Below are positions 55,513-63,343 of a DNA stretch of 64,000 nt, in pieces. The stretch spans positions 1,984,001-2,048,000 of the forward strand of contig NC_009952.1 of assembly GCF_000018145.1 (NCBI RefSeq), in the 5' to 3' direction. The notes below the pieces were generated by a model. The model did not search any database, had not been told where the DNA came from, and saw only the letters and a program-made list of their open reading frames with translations. Numbering within the stretch: position 1 is the stretch's first letter; every line of letters starts with the position of its first letter. Position numbers and translations under genes: made by a program. Origin of the DNA: Dinoroseobacter shibae DFL 12 = DSM 16493. Its GTDB lineage: Bacteria; Pseudomonadota; Alphaproteobacteria; Rhodobacterales; Rhodobacteraceae.

Positions 55513-57096
55513 TCAGTCCTTCTTGGCGTCCGCCTTCCAGTTGCTCCAGCCGCCTTCCGGGGCCTTGGATTCCGCGGGCGGGAGCACCTCGGCATCCGGC
55601 ACGGGCGGCTGGGCGGTGTCCCGGCTGGGCACCGGGGCGGCGTGGCGCGATGCCAGCGCCCCGCGGCGCAACAGGCCGCCACCCCCGGGGGCCGGGGTGT
55701 CCTCGGCCGGGGCGCCAGCGCCGAACCGCCCGGCAAAGCGGCCCCCTGCGCCGGGCTGGCCCTGGGCCGCCCCTGCCCCGAAGCGGCCTGCGAAGCGACC
55801 ACCGCCGAAGCCCGCGCCCGGTTGGGGCGCGCCCTCGGCTGGCTGGGCCCCGGCACCGCCGAAACGGGTGCCGAAGCGCGCGCCGAATCGCCCGCCGCCC
55901 TGGGGTGCGTCCCCGGCGGCCGGGGCTCCTGCCCCTGCAAAGCGCCTGCCGAAGCCCTGGCCTGCCGGGGCCTCGCCGCCCTGGCCGCCGGCGAAACGCC
56001 CGCCGAACCGTCCGCCCTGGCCTGCAGGGGCGTTGCCACCCTGCCCGCCGCCGAAACGACCGGCGAACCGTCCGCCTTGGCCCGCCGGGGCGTTGTCTCC
56101 CTGCCCGCCGCCGAAGCGACCGGCGAAACGGCCTGCGCCCGGGCCTTGTTGACCAGCGCCTTGGCCGCCGCCGAAACGACCTGCGAACCGACCGCCCGCG
56201 CCGCCCTGGCCTGCCGGTGCGTTGCCGTCCTGGCCACCGCCGAAGCGACCCGCGAAACGTCCGCCCGGCCCGCCCTGGCCTGCCGGAGCGTCACCGCCCT
56301 GGCCGCCGCCGAAGCGACCGGCGAAACGGCCTGCGCCCGGGCCTTGTTGGCCAGCGCCCTGGGCCGCGCCGCCCTGGCCTGCCCCGGCAAAGCGGCCCCC
56401 GAAGCCACCTTGACCGCCGCCGCCTTGCGCGCCCGCGAAGCGCCCGCCGAAGCCCGCGCCCTGCCCGGCTTGACCGGCGCGCTGCGAACCGCCGAAGCCG
56501 CCGCCCTGGCCGAACCGGCCGGCGAAGCCACCGCCCTGACCGAACCGGCCACCGCCGGGGGCGGCACCGGCGCCCTGGCCGAACCGGCCCTGTCCTGCGC
56601 CCGCTCCGGCCGCCGCACCGCCGCGGGCCCCTGCGAAGCGGCCGCCGAAGCCGCCTTGACCGGCGCCGGGTGCCGCGGCCCCCGGCGCGCCGCGCGGACC
56701 GGCGAAGCGTCCGCCGACCCCGCCGCCCTGGCCCCCGGCGGCCTGTCCGGCCGGCCCCGGCTGTCCGGGCTGCCCGGGCTGGCCCATGCCGGCGAAGCGT
56801 CCGCGCAAGCCGCCCTGACCCGCCTGCCCGCCGCCGAAGCGACCGGCGAACCCGCCCTGCGAGGCGGCAGGCGCCTCGGCGCCTTCGTCGGGTGGCGGTG
56901 CGGCGAACCGGCCGCGCCCGAATCGTCCCGGGCGGGCCTGGGCGCGGCCCCCGAAGCCGGTCGCGGGGGCGGCGGTTTCGGGCGCGGTCTCGGTTTCGGC
57001 CGCTTCGGTTTCGGGTGCCGCCGTATCGGGTGTCGCGGTGTCGGGTGCAGAACCGGCCGCACCTTTGGTGGATTTGCGGGTCGGGCGTTTTGTCAT
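55513..57096 (-). CDS. Gly/Arg/Phe-repeat protein (GRFAGRFGGGQ repeats)
   Basis: A 527-aa low-complexity protein. Residues 1-46 are a basic then acidic Thr/Pro/Glu head. About 47-460 is Gly-rich with Arg-Phe pairs; a regular array of GRFAGRFGGGQ units begins at residues 256, 279, 302, 322 and 342, with a variant at 362 (periods 23, 23, 20, 20, 20). The tail (461-527) is Pro-rich and charged and ends GGWSNWKADAKKD. There is no Cys, Tyr, signal peptide or TM. ATG 57096 follows GGGAG. Differences between repeat copies fall at third codon positions of this frame, which supports it over the long antisense frames. RGG- or FG-like condensate or matrix behaviour is inferred. Divergent from the sulfotransferase-like gene. 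Confidence 0.7.
   Translation of the reverse strand: MTKRPTRKSTKGAAGSAPDTATPDTAAPETEAAETETAPETAAPATGFGGRAQARPGRFGRGRFAAPPPDEGAEAPAASQGGFAGRFGGGQAGQGGLRGRFAGMGQPGQPGQPGPAGQAAGGQGGGVGGRFAGPRGAPGAAAPGAGQGGFGGRFAGARGGAAAGAGAGQGRFGQGAGAAPGGGRFGQGGGFAGRFGQGGGFGGSQRAGQAGQGAGFGGRFAGAQGGGGQGGFGGRFAGAGQGGAAQGAGQQGPGAGRFAGRFGGGQGGDAPAGQGGPGGRFAGRFGGGQDGNAPAGQGGAGGRFAGRFGGGQGAGQQGPGAGRFAGRFGGGQGDNAPAGQGGRFAGRFGGGQGGNAPAGQGGRFGGRFAGGQGGEAPAGQGFGRRFAGAGAPAAGDAPQGGGRFGARFGTRFGGAGAQPAEGAPQPGAGFGGGRFAGRFGAGAAQGQPGAGGRFAGRFGAGAPAEDTPAPGGGGLLRRGALASRHAAPVPSRDTAQPPVPDAEVLPPAESKAPEGGWSNWKADAKKD
55972..56331 (-). repeat. In-gene array of 60-69 bp repeats
   Basis: Six units encode GRFAGRFGGGQ-type blocks plus a linker containing NAPAGQGG. 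Unit lengths are 69, 69, 60, 60 and 60 bp between starts. Two of the units share a longer near-identical stretch around 56131 and 56320, suggesting recent duplication. Confidence 0.7.
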
Positions 57097-57122
57097 GCGG
57101 AATGCTCCCTGGGAATGCGTTT

Positions 57123-57151
57123 TTATAATCCAAAGCTGGTTTGATGTGACA
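57123..57151 (-). promoter_or_regulatory. Candidate promoter of the GRF-repeat gene
   Basis: On the minus strand, TGTCAC (57146-57151) and TTATAA (57123-57128) are separated by 17 bases, like a weak sigma-70 promoter. It lies 27 bases upstream of the start codon in an AT-richer patch of the divergent intergenic region. Confidence 0.35.
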
Positions 57152-57281
57152 CGAGCGCGCAGAAACGCACGGTCCCTGCCGAAGGGTATGCCGCGTGCGG
57201 GCTTTGCGTGTAAACAGAAATTGAGCGTTTCCGCCCCCTGACGGGCCCCTGGGGCCCGGGATGCCTCCTGAAGGACGACAG

Positions 57282-57860
57282 ATGATTGAACAAAGAGATT
57301 TCGTTGCCGTGGTGTCGGGCCTGCCCCGATCGGGCACATCGATGATGATGCGCATGCTGGTGGCCGGTGGGCTGCCCCCGGTGGTGGACCACGAACGCAC
57401 CGCCAATGACGACAACCCCCATGGATATTTCGAGTTCGAGCCGGTCAAGGCGCTCAAGGAGGACGACAGCTGGGTCGCGAAATCGAAGGGCCAGGTGGTC
57501 AAGGTGATCTACAAGCTGGTCTATGACCTGCCCATCGACGTGCCCTACCGGATCGTGTTCTTGCAGCGCGACCTGGGCGAGGTGGTGGCCAGCCAGGAAA
57601 AGATGCTGGAGCGCGAGGGGCGCGACCCCCATGCGGTGGACCGCGACTTGATGATCAAGCTGTTCCAGGGCGAGGTGCTGGATTTCCAGACCTGGGCCAG
57701 GGCGCAGCGCAATATCGAGATCCTGTTCGTGGATTACAGCGCCATCGTCACCGAGCCCGAGGCGGCGGCGCAGAAGATCGCGGAGTTCTTCGATTGCGGT
57801 CTCGATGTGCGCGCCATGGCCGAGGCCGTGGACCCGACGCTCTACCGCAACCGCGCCTGA
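57282..57860 (+). CDS. Small sulfotransferase-like P-loop protein
   Basis: A 192-aa protein. The PAPS-binding-like loop is VVSGLPRSGTSMMMRML near residue 10. Later features are YRIVFLQRDLGEVVASQEKML, a 3'-phosphate-binding-like RD(L)xEVVAS segment, and LFVDYSAIVTEPEAAAQKIAEFF. It is shorter than most sulfotransferases, so it may be a minimal form. AAGGA precedes ATG 57282; a start at 57261 is also in frame. It lies between the GRF-repeat gene (divergent) and the M50-HlyD gene (convergent). No Tyr occurs in the GRF protein, so it is unlikely to be its tyrosine-sulfation enzyme. Confidence 0.75.
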   Translation: MIEQRDFVAVVSGLPRSGTSMMMRMLVAGGLPPVVDHERTANDDNPHGYFEFEPVKALKEDDSWVAKSKGQVVKVIYKLVYDLPIDVPYRIVFLQRDLGEVVASQEKMLEREGRDPHAVDRDLMIKLFQGEVLDFQTWARAQRNIEILFVDYSAIVTEPEAAAQKIAEFFDCGLDVRAMAEAVDPTLYRNRA

Positions 57861-57912
57861 GCGCGCTCTGCCGCGGGGTCCGGCCAGGCGGCCTGGCCTG
57901 GGCCCGGCCCGC

Positions 57913-60900
57913 TCAGGGGATCCAGCCCCAGACCTCGATCTGGAAGAACCGCACGATCAGGCGGGAGAACGCCTCCCAGGTCTTCATCTCGGCCCCTTCG
58001 ATCTTGGCGAACCCGGTCATCTCGGGACGGAAGAAGCCCTCTTCGTTGGGAAACTGGGTCTTGACGCGGACCACGCGGCCGAACTCCTCGGCCTCCGCCG
58101 AGGGCGCGATGGAGACCACGGTGCCGATCCGTTCCTCGTCGGGGATGGCCCAGGCCTTGAGCCGGACGCGGTCGTTGACCTCGACCAGCCCGATATCGGT
58201 TTCCGACACCAGCACCTCCGCCCGGGCGATCTCGTGGTCCTCGATCTCGACGAACAGCTCGCCCACCTGGAGGTATTTCCCGCGCAGAAGCTGCACGTTC
58301 TCGGTCACGATCCGGCCGTCGGCGGTGGCGCGCAGCTCGACCTTGTCGAGCTGGTCGCGGTAGAAAGCCAGCTCGGCATTGAGCCGCTCGATCTCCGCCT
58401 CGGCCACGGCCACGTCCGGCGCCGAGGGCGGCGCGGTCACATCCGCCAGCACCGCCTGGGCCGAGCGCAGGTCGATCTGGCCGGTCTGGTATTCCAGCCG
58501 CAGGCGTTCGTATTCCACCTGGGAGATCGCGTTGCGGGCAAAAAGCTCATCCGCGCGCTCCGCCTGGGAGCGCAGGAAGGGCAGCTCCGCCTCGGCCCGG
58601 GCGACGTTTTCCTCGGCGATGGCGATCTCTTCGGCGGTGGCGCCGTCGAGCAGGTCCTGCAGCCGGGCCTCTGCCTGGGCGAGCTTGGCCACGCGCACAT
58701 CCACCTCGAGCCGCGGTTCCCAGTCGGACATGCGCGCCAGCAGGTCGCCCTCGCTGACCACGTCACCCTCGTCGATATGGATCTCGACCAGCTCGCCCGC
58801 CACGCGCGCGCCCACCTCGATCCGGGTGTCCGGCAGGATGGTGAAATCGCCCCCCACCTCGAACGCATAGGGCTGGAAGGCCGCGTAGATCAGCGCGCCC
58901 GCCGCCGCCAACAGCGTGAGCCGCCGGATCCAGGCCCAGCGGCGCGATTTCGGCGCAGGCTCGGCAAGGACGCCCGGCAGGGGCCGGGAGCCGAGCCTGG
59001 TCAGGTCGCGCGACTGGCCGAGCGCCAGGGCCCGGCCGGTTTGCGGCACCGGCACCATGGCCCGGCTTTGACCGGGCGCGGCCGCGACGCCCGCCCCGGC
59101 CCTGCTCCCGGCCGGCGCGGCAAAGCCGCCTGCGCCGCCCGCAGCGAAGCCGCCCGGCCCGCCGCCGAAGCCGCCGCCGGCGCCGGCGCCGCGTGTGAAA
59201 CCGCCGCCCGCGCCCTGCGCGGCAAAGCCCTCGGCCCCGCCGAAGCCGCCCGCGCCGCCCTGGGCTGCGCGCGCGGCCTGCTTCTCGGCCATCATGGTCT
59301 TGACCCCATGCTCCATCGCTTTGTGCTGCTTCGATTTCATCGACATCACCCAGAAGCCGATCGCCACGAGCAGGAAGAAGAAGAGCGCCGCGCCCGAGCC
59401 GCCATAGCGGCCCACCAGCGCGCCCGACACCCACACGAAGAGGAACGACAGCACCAGCCCCATGAACAGAAGCGAGCCGACCGTGTAGAAGATGAAGGCG
59501 CGTTTCTCGCCCGCGCTCGGCTCGGGATAGGTGAAGCCCATCTTGCTCTGGTTGTTCCTGAACAGCCAGGCATGGGCGCGCTGCTTCAGCATCTCCTGGC
59601 CGAAGAAGGTCGTGAGCCACTTGTACCCGTCTCCGGACATCAGCGGGAAGGCCGTGAACACCAGGGTCAGGAGCGCGATCTGCGACACCAGCAGGGTCAT
59701 GTCGGGGATCACGGTCTGGGAGTGGCGCGTGAAGGCCCACAGGGTGGTGCCTGCCGCGAACAGGAAGAGCCGCGCGCGCATGGTGGTGGAATAGACCGCC
59801 AGCTTGGCTTCGCGCGGCAGCTTGTAGACCGCCTGCTCGTCCACGGCGAAGCGCGGGATGACATAGAGGATCATGCGGATGCCGAAGGCGGGCACCTTGG
59901 CCCCCTGGCGGTGGATCGCCCAGCCGGTGAAGAAGGCCGCGCAGAAATTGACCGTCAGGGTCGAGATCACCAGCCGCCAGACCAGGTCGATCGCCCCGCG
60001 GGCGTTGGAGATGCTGGTGCCGTATTCCGACAGCCGGGTGAAGACGGCCATGAACGCAAAGAGCGTCAGCGGCCAGAGCAGCCATTTGAACCAGGCCATC
60101 CAGCCGAAGAGCGCGTTGAGCACCGCGAAAAGCCCGTTGGGCGCGAAGAGCTTGATGATGCCGGTGCCGGGGGCCTTGTCCTTCGGGTCGGGCCCGGTGC
60201 CGAAGGCCGCCCGGGGTGCCGTCGCCTCGGCGCGGGCCCTGGCGGGCTCCGGGCCGGGTGCGGTCGGGGCGGCGCGATCGGCGGGTGCGTCGGGCGGGTC
60301 TTGCGGGGCGGTGTCGGCGGCGTCCCGGGTGTCGTCTTTCTTGGCGGGTTTGCGGGCCACCCCGTCATGCAGGCCGGTCTTGCGAAAGAAGGTCTGCTTT
60401 CGGCGCGGTTGCGGACCGGGGCCCGGGGCGGGGGTCGCGGATGTGTCGGCCTTGCCGTCGGGCGCGGGGGTGTCGGCGGGGGACGCGGCCTTGTCCGTCG
60501 AAGGCGCCTGCGAGTCTTTGGGGGGGCTTTCGGCGGGTTGGTCCGGGTCGGGCCGCGCGGTGCCTGCGGCCCCCTTGGCGACGCGCGCGGCGGCGGCGGC
60601 CGCCCGGAAACTGGGCGCGGCGGGCGTCTCCCCGGAGGCGGGCTCCGGCGCGGGCTTGGGAGGATCGGCACGGTCGTCCGGCGCGTCGGAAAAGATCAGC
60701 TCTTCGAGCCCGTCGATATCGTCCTCGGGAGGGCCATCGAAGGCAGAGCCCGCCTCCGGCAGCAGGTCCTCGAACGCGTCGAACTCGTCCCGGTCGGCGT
60801 TATGCGCCCGGCTTTGGTCGATGGGGGGACGCAGCGGCGCGGCCCGGTCGGGCCTCGGGGACGGGGCCTCGGCGCGGGGGTCGGTGCCGGTTGCCTCCAC

Positions 60901-61206
60901 CAGCACGCCGGCGGCGACCATCTGTGCCGCAAACCCCGCGATCGTGGCTTCGCGCACGCCGGTGCCGAACCGGGCGCGGAACGCCTTGCCGGCGGCGGTG
61001 AAATCCTCGCCCCGCTCCAGCTGGGTCAGCAGGAAGAACTCCTCCGCCCCGAGACGAAACAGCCGCCCGGATTTCGCGTCCTTGTAAAACCCGTGGCGCG
61101 GCTTGCCCTCCTCGACAGGCGCGCGGGTGAGCTTTGCATCTGGGCTTAGTCTGTAACGCTTGCGCGGCGTGCCATCGGGCACCAACGCTGCATGGCTTGG
61201 GGGCAT
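57913..61206 (-). CDS. PqqD-like / degenerate M50 / HlyD fusion membrane protein
   Basis: A 1097-aa multidomain protein. Residues 1-105 are a PqqD-like winged-helix domain (GFYKDAKSGRLFRLGAEEFF). 105-340 is a Pro/Ala-rich acidic linker. 345-625 is a polytopic membrane core like M50 site-2 proteases. Where relatives have HExxH, this has FCAAFFTGWAIHRQG (421-435); the second motif survives as SGDGYKWL (524-531). 650-698 is a Gly/Phe-rich linker (GGFGG repeats). A TM at about 757-776 is followed by a HlyD-type adaptor with hairpin coiled coil (850-1000). Such fusions occur with peptide export or modification. The protease site appears lost, so it may bind or translocate a substrate rather than cut it. 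Confidence 0.8.
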   Translation of the reverse strand: MPPSHAALVPDGTPRKRYRLSPDAKLTRAPVEEGKPRHGFYKDAKSGRLFRLGAEEFFLLTQLERGEDFTAAGKAFRARFGTGVREATIAGFAAQMVAAGVLVEATGTDPRAEAPSPRPDRAAPLRPPIDQSRAHNADRDEFDAFEDLLPEAGSAFDGPPEDDIDGLEELIFSDAPDDRADPPKPAPEPASGETPAAPSFRAAAAAARVAKGAAGTARPDPDQPAESPPKDSQAPSTDKAASPADTPAPDGKADTSATPAPGPGPQPRRKQTFFRKTGLHDGVARKPAKKDDTRDAADTAPQDPPDAPADRAAPTAPGPEPARARAEATAPRAAFGTGPDPKDKAPGTGIIKLFAPNGLFAVLNALFGWMAWFKWLLWPLTLFAFMAVFTRLSEYGTSISNARGAIDLVWRLVISTLTVNFCAAFFTGWAIHRQGAKVPAFGIRMILYVIPRFAVDEQAVYKLPREAKLAVYSTTMRARLFLFAAGTTLWAFTRHSQTVIPDMTLLVSQIALLTLVFTAFPLMSGDGYKWLTTFFGQEMLKQRAHAWLFRNNQSKMGFTYPEPSAGEKRAFIFYTVGSLLFMGLVLSFLFVWVSGALVGRYGGSGAALFFFLLVAIGFWVMSMKSKQHKAMEHGVKTMMAEKQAARAAQGGAGGFGGAEGFAAQGAGGGFTRGAGAGGGFGGGPGGFAAGGAGGFAAPAGSRAGAGVAAAPGQSRAMVPVPQTGRALALGQSRDLTRLGSRPLPGVLAEPAPKSRRWAWIRRLTLLAAAGALIYAAFQPYAFEVGGDFTILPDTRIEVGARVAGELVEIHIDEGDVVSEGDLLARMSDWEPRLEVDVRVAKLAQAEARLQDLLDGATAEEIAIAEENVARAEAELPFLRSQAERADELFARNAISQVEYERLRLEYQTGQIDLRSAQAVLADVTAPPSAPDVAVAEAEIERLNAELAFYRDQLDKVELRATADGRIVTENVQLLRGKYLQVGELFVEIEDHEIARAEVLVSETDIGLVEVNDRVRLKAWAIPDEERIGTVVSIAPSAEAEEFGRVVRVKTQFPNEEGFFRPEMTGFAKIEGAEMKTWEAFSRLIVRFFQIEVWGWIP

Positions 61207-61600
61207 TTGGTCCCGCCTGAAAAATTACTCGATATCGATCTTCCATATCTCCCATAATGCTAAGAAATTTTCAACTCACGGACAGTTTGCAGTTGCGCCG
61301 TGTTGCGCGGCTCCCCCTGGGGTTATGCCGCGACCGGCGCGGGCCGTGCGCATCGGTCACAGCCCTCGGGCCCGGCCCCCGGGACACTGCCCCGCACGCC
61401 GCCCCGCGCCGCCACGAAACCGCCCGCGGGCTTCGCGACATGGTCAAATTCGCGCCACACTCCGTCGCGCGCTGCCTGCGAGAGGACCAAATGCGCCGGG
61501 TGTTCGCGAAACCTTAACGAAATCACCTGCAACTTGCAGCCGCAGCGAATACTGGGTTTACTACCCACGCGTATTTCAAGAACAAAACACAGGTCCCCCC
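61207..61600. promoter_or_regulatory. Divergent intergenic region, 394 bases
   Basis: Between the M50-HlyD gene (minus) and the hydrolase gene (plus). AT-rich near 61225-61285, where the M50-HlyD promoter probably lies. The middle is GC-rich with no credible ORF. No conserved RNA or strong palindrome was recognised. Confidence 0.4.
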
Positions 61601-62332
61601 ATGAGTTTGGAAGTCATCTCCGATTGCGCCGCTGTCTCCTATGGAGATCCAGATCACCTGATCATCATGTTCAGCTCGACGACCGCGGTTCGGCGCGGCG
61701 ATTTCGATTTCAAGGATTTCTCGAAGGATCTGCCACAGACGATCCTGTTCTTGCGCGATGATGACGTCCGGACCGGATATCACAACGGAATCAATGGCCT
61801 GACAAGCAATCCTGATGAAACGGTTGAATTCCTGCGCTATTTCATCGACAAGATCGGGCCGAAGCGGGTGACCATGTTCGGCACATCGATCGGCGGGTAT
61901 GGCGCGCTCATGCACGGCTTCCTTCTGGGTGTGGACGACATCATCACCGCCGGGACGGTGAGTTATGTGGATCCGGCGACCCGGGATGCCAAGGGCGGCG
62001 CGGGCGAGCGGGTGCCGATGTCGATGCAATGGGGCGTCGACTGGTTCGCCAGCCGCGGGGTGGAGCCGAAATACCTCGATACCTGGCCGCTGATCGAGAA
62101 GAACGCCGACAAGGTCACGGCGGTGAAGATGTACTACTCGCCCGATGACGAGGTGGATTCGACGCAAACCCTGCACGTCGCCCGCCTGCCCCATGTCCGG
62201 GCCATCGCCCGGCCGGGAACTTCGCACCGCTACATCGCGTTGCAGCTGGTGAGGGACGGCACGCTTGCGCGGGATTTCGCGACGCCCACGGATCAGCTGC
62301 TGTCGCTCGACCCGGAGGCTGCTATCGTCTAG
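61601..62332 (+). CDS. Alpha/beta hydrolase
   Basis: A 243-aa protein. The nucleophile elbow is FGTSIGGYGALMHGF; the acid is probably Asp in YYSPDDEVDS and the base His in GTSHRYIALQL. It has no signal peptide, so it is probably cytoplasmic. ATG 61601 follows a C-run with only a weak ribosome-binding site. Upstream in-frame codons run through non-coding sequence. Substrate unknown; the proximity to exported-protein genes may indicate a role in glycoconjugate metabolism. Confidence 0.7.
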   Translation: MSLEVISDCAAVSYGDPDHLIIMFSSTTAVRRGDFDFKDFSKDLPQTILFLRDDDVRTGYHNGINGLTSNPDETVEFLRYFIDKIGPKRVTMFGTSIGGYGALMHGFLLGVDDIITAGTVSYVDPATRDAKGGAGERVPMSMQWGVDWFASRGVEPKYLDTWPLIEKNADKVTAVKMYYSPDDEVDSTQTLHVARLPHVRAIARPGTSHRYIALQLVRDGTLARDFATPTDQLLSLDPEAAIV

Positions 62333-62385
62333 CAGTCGACCCGCCCCTATCTGTCGGGCATCACATAAAAGAGCAGGATTCTGTA

Positions 62386-63312
62386 ATGGTGATCGTTTCT
62401 ACCCCCCTGTCCCGCTGGCTGACCCGGTGCGGCGGCCTTTTGCTGGCGGGTCTGGTCCTCGTGCTGGGCGCGGCAGGCGCGGAGGCCGCCACCCAGAAGG
62501 TCGAGCGCAAGATCTCCGTCGGCGGGATGGAGCGGTCCTATATCGCCTATGTGCCCGACAGCGCGCGCTCGGCCGCGGAGGTTCCGGTGCTGTTCGCCTT
62601 CCATCCGGGCTTCGGCAGTGCCGACGCCTTCAGCGGTCAGATCAACATCCACCGCGCCCCGGGGGCCGACAGTTTCATCGTGGTCTATCCGGAGGGGTTT
62701 CGGCGGTCGTGGAACAGCGGCGATTGCTGCGGTCCGGCCATGCGGCGCGGCATCGACGACATCAGTTTCGTCAAGGCGATGCTCGAAGATCTCAGGCGGT
62801 TCGGCAATATCAGCCCCAACCGCAATTTCGCCACCGGGTTTTCCAACGGGTTTGCCTTCAGCCAACACCTGGCCTGCAACCTGCCCGACAGTTTCGCCGC
62901 CATTGCAGGCGGCGGCGGGGTCAAGGACACCAGCAAGCAATGCGCCAACCCCAAACCGATCTCGGTCATGGTGATGCACGGGCTGATCGACGAGCATTCG
63001 CCCTTTGACGGCGGCCAGAGCAAGATCGAGCGGGCGGGTTTTCGCGTCTCGGTCCAGACGGTGGAGACCTTCTGGCAGCGGCAGAACCGCTGTTCGGGGA
63101 CGCGCACGACCTCCAACCTGGACGGTGTCAGCTGCACGACCCATACCGGCTGCACCGGCGGCACCGAGGTGGTGATCTGCCCGGTCCCCGAGATGGGCCA
63201 TTGGTGGCCGGGCCATGAAGGATCGCGGGCGGGCGAACGCGCCCTCGGACCGTCGCGGGGCGATCTGAACGGGTCGGCGGCGGTGGTCCGGTTCTTCCGC
63301 TCTCATTTCTGA
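62386..63312 (+). CDS. Exported PHB-depolymerase/LpqC-type esterase
   Basis: A 308-aa protein with a signal peptide (about 1-34, ending EAAT). The nucleophile is in ATGFSNGFAFSQHLAC, the acid in MHGLIDEHSPFDGG, and the base His in MGHWWPG. VLFAFHPGFGSADAF is the usual oxyanion start. Cys-rich segments (GDCCGPAMRRG, GTRTTSNLDGVSCTTHTGC) suggest disulfides. Members hydrolyse polyesters or feruloyl esters. The gene is 53 bases after the hydrolase gene, same direction. Confidence 0.82.
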   Translation: MVIVSTPLSRWLTRCGGLLLAGLVLVLGAAGAEAATQKVERKISVGGMERSYIAYVPDSARSAAEVPVLFAFHPGFGSADAFSGQINIHRAPGADSFIVVYPEGFRRSWNSGDCCGPAMRRGIDDISFVKAMLEDLRRFGNISPNRNFATGFSNGFAFSQHLACNLPDSFAAIAGGGGVKDTSKQCANPKPISVMVMHGLIDEHSPFDGGQSKIERAGFRVSVQTVETFWQRQNRCSGTRTTSNLDGVSCTTHTGCTGGTEVVICPVPEMGHWWPGHEGSRAGERALGPSRGDLNGSAAVVRFFRSHF

Positions 63313-63343
63313 GGCGGCCACGCGACAACAAGCAGGATTTCAG

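Noticed and set aside
55399-57144. Very long plus-strand frames antisense to the GRF-repeat gene
   Set aside because: They arise from GC-rich repeats. Differences between repeat copies change amino acids in these frames but are synonymous in the minus-strand frame, and no good start site is seen.
55513-57860. RiPP precursor with sulfotransferase tailoring of Tyr
   Set aside because: The repeat protein has no Tyr or Cys and no leader-like N-terminus or GG cleavage context distinguishable from its Gly-rich body.
57805-61149. 1114-codon plus-strand frame opposite the M50-HlyD gene
   Set aside because: The product is Arg/Gly/His-rich without domain motifs, and the minus strand encodes recognisable PqqD-like, membrane and HlyD domains.
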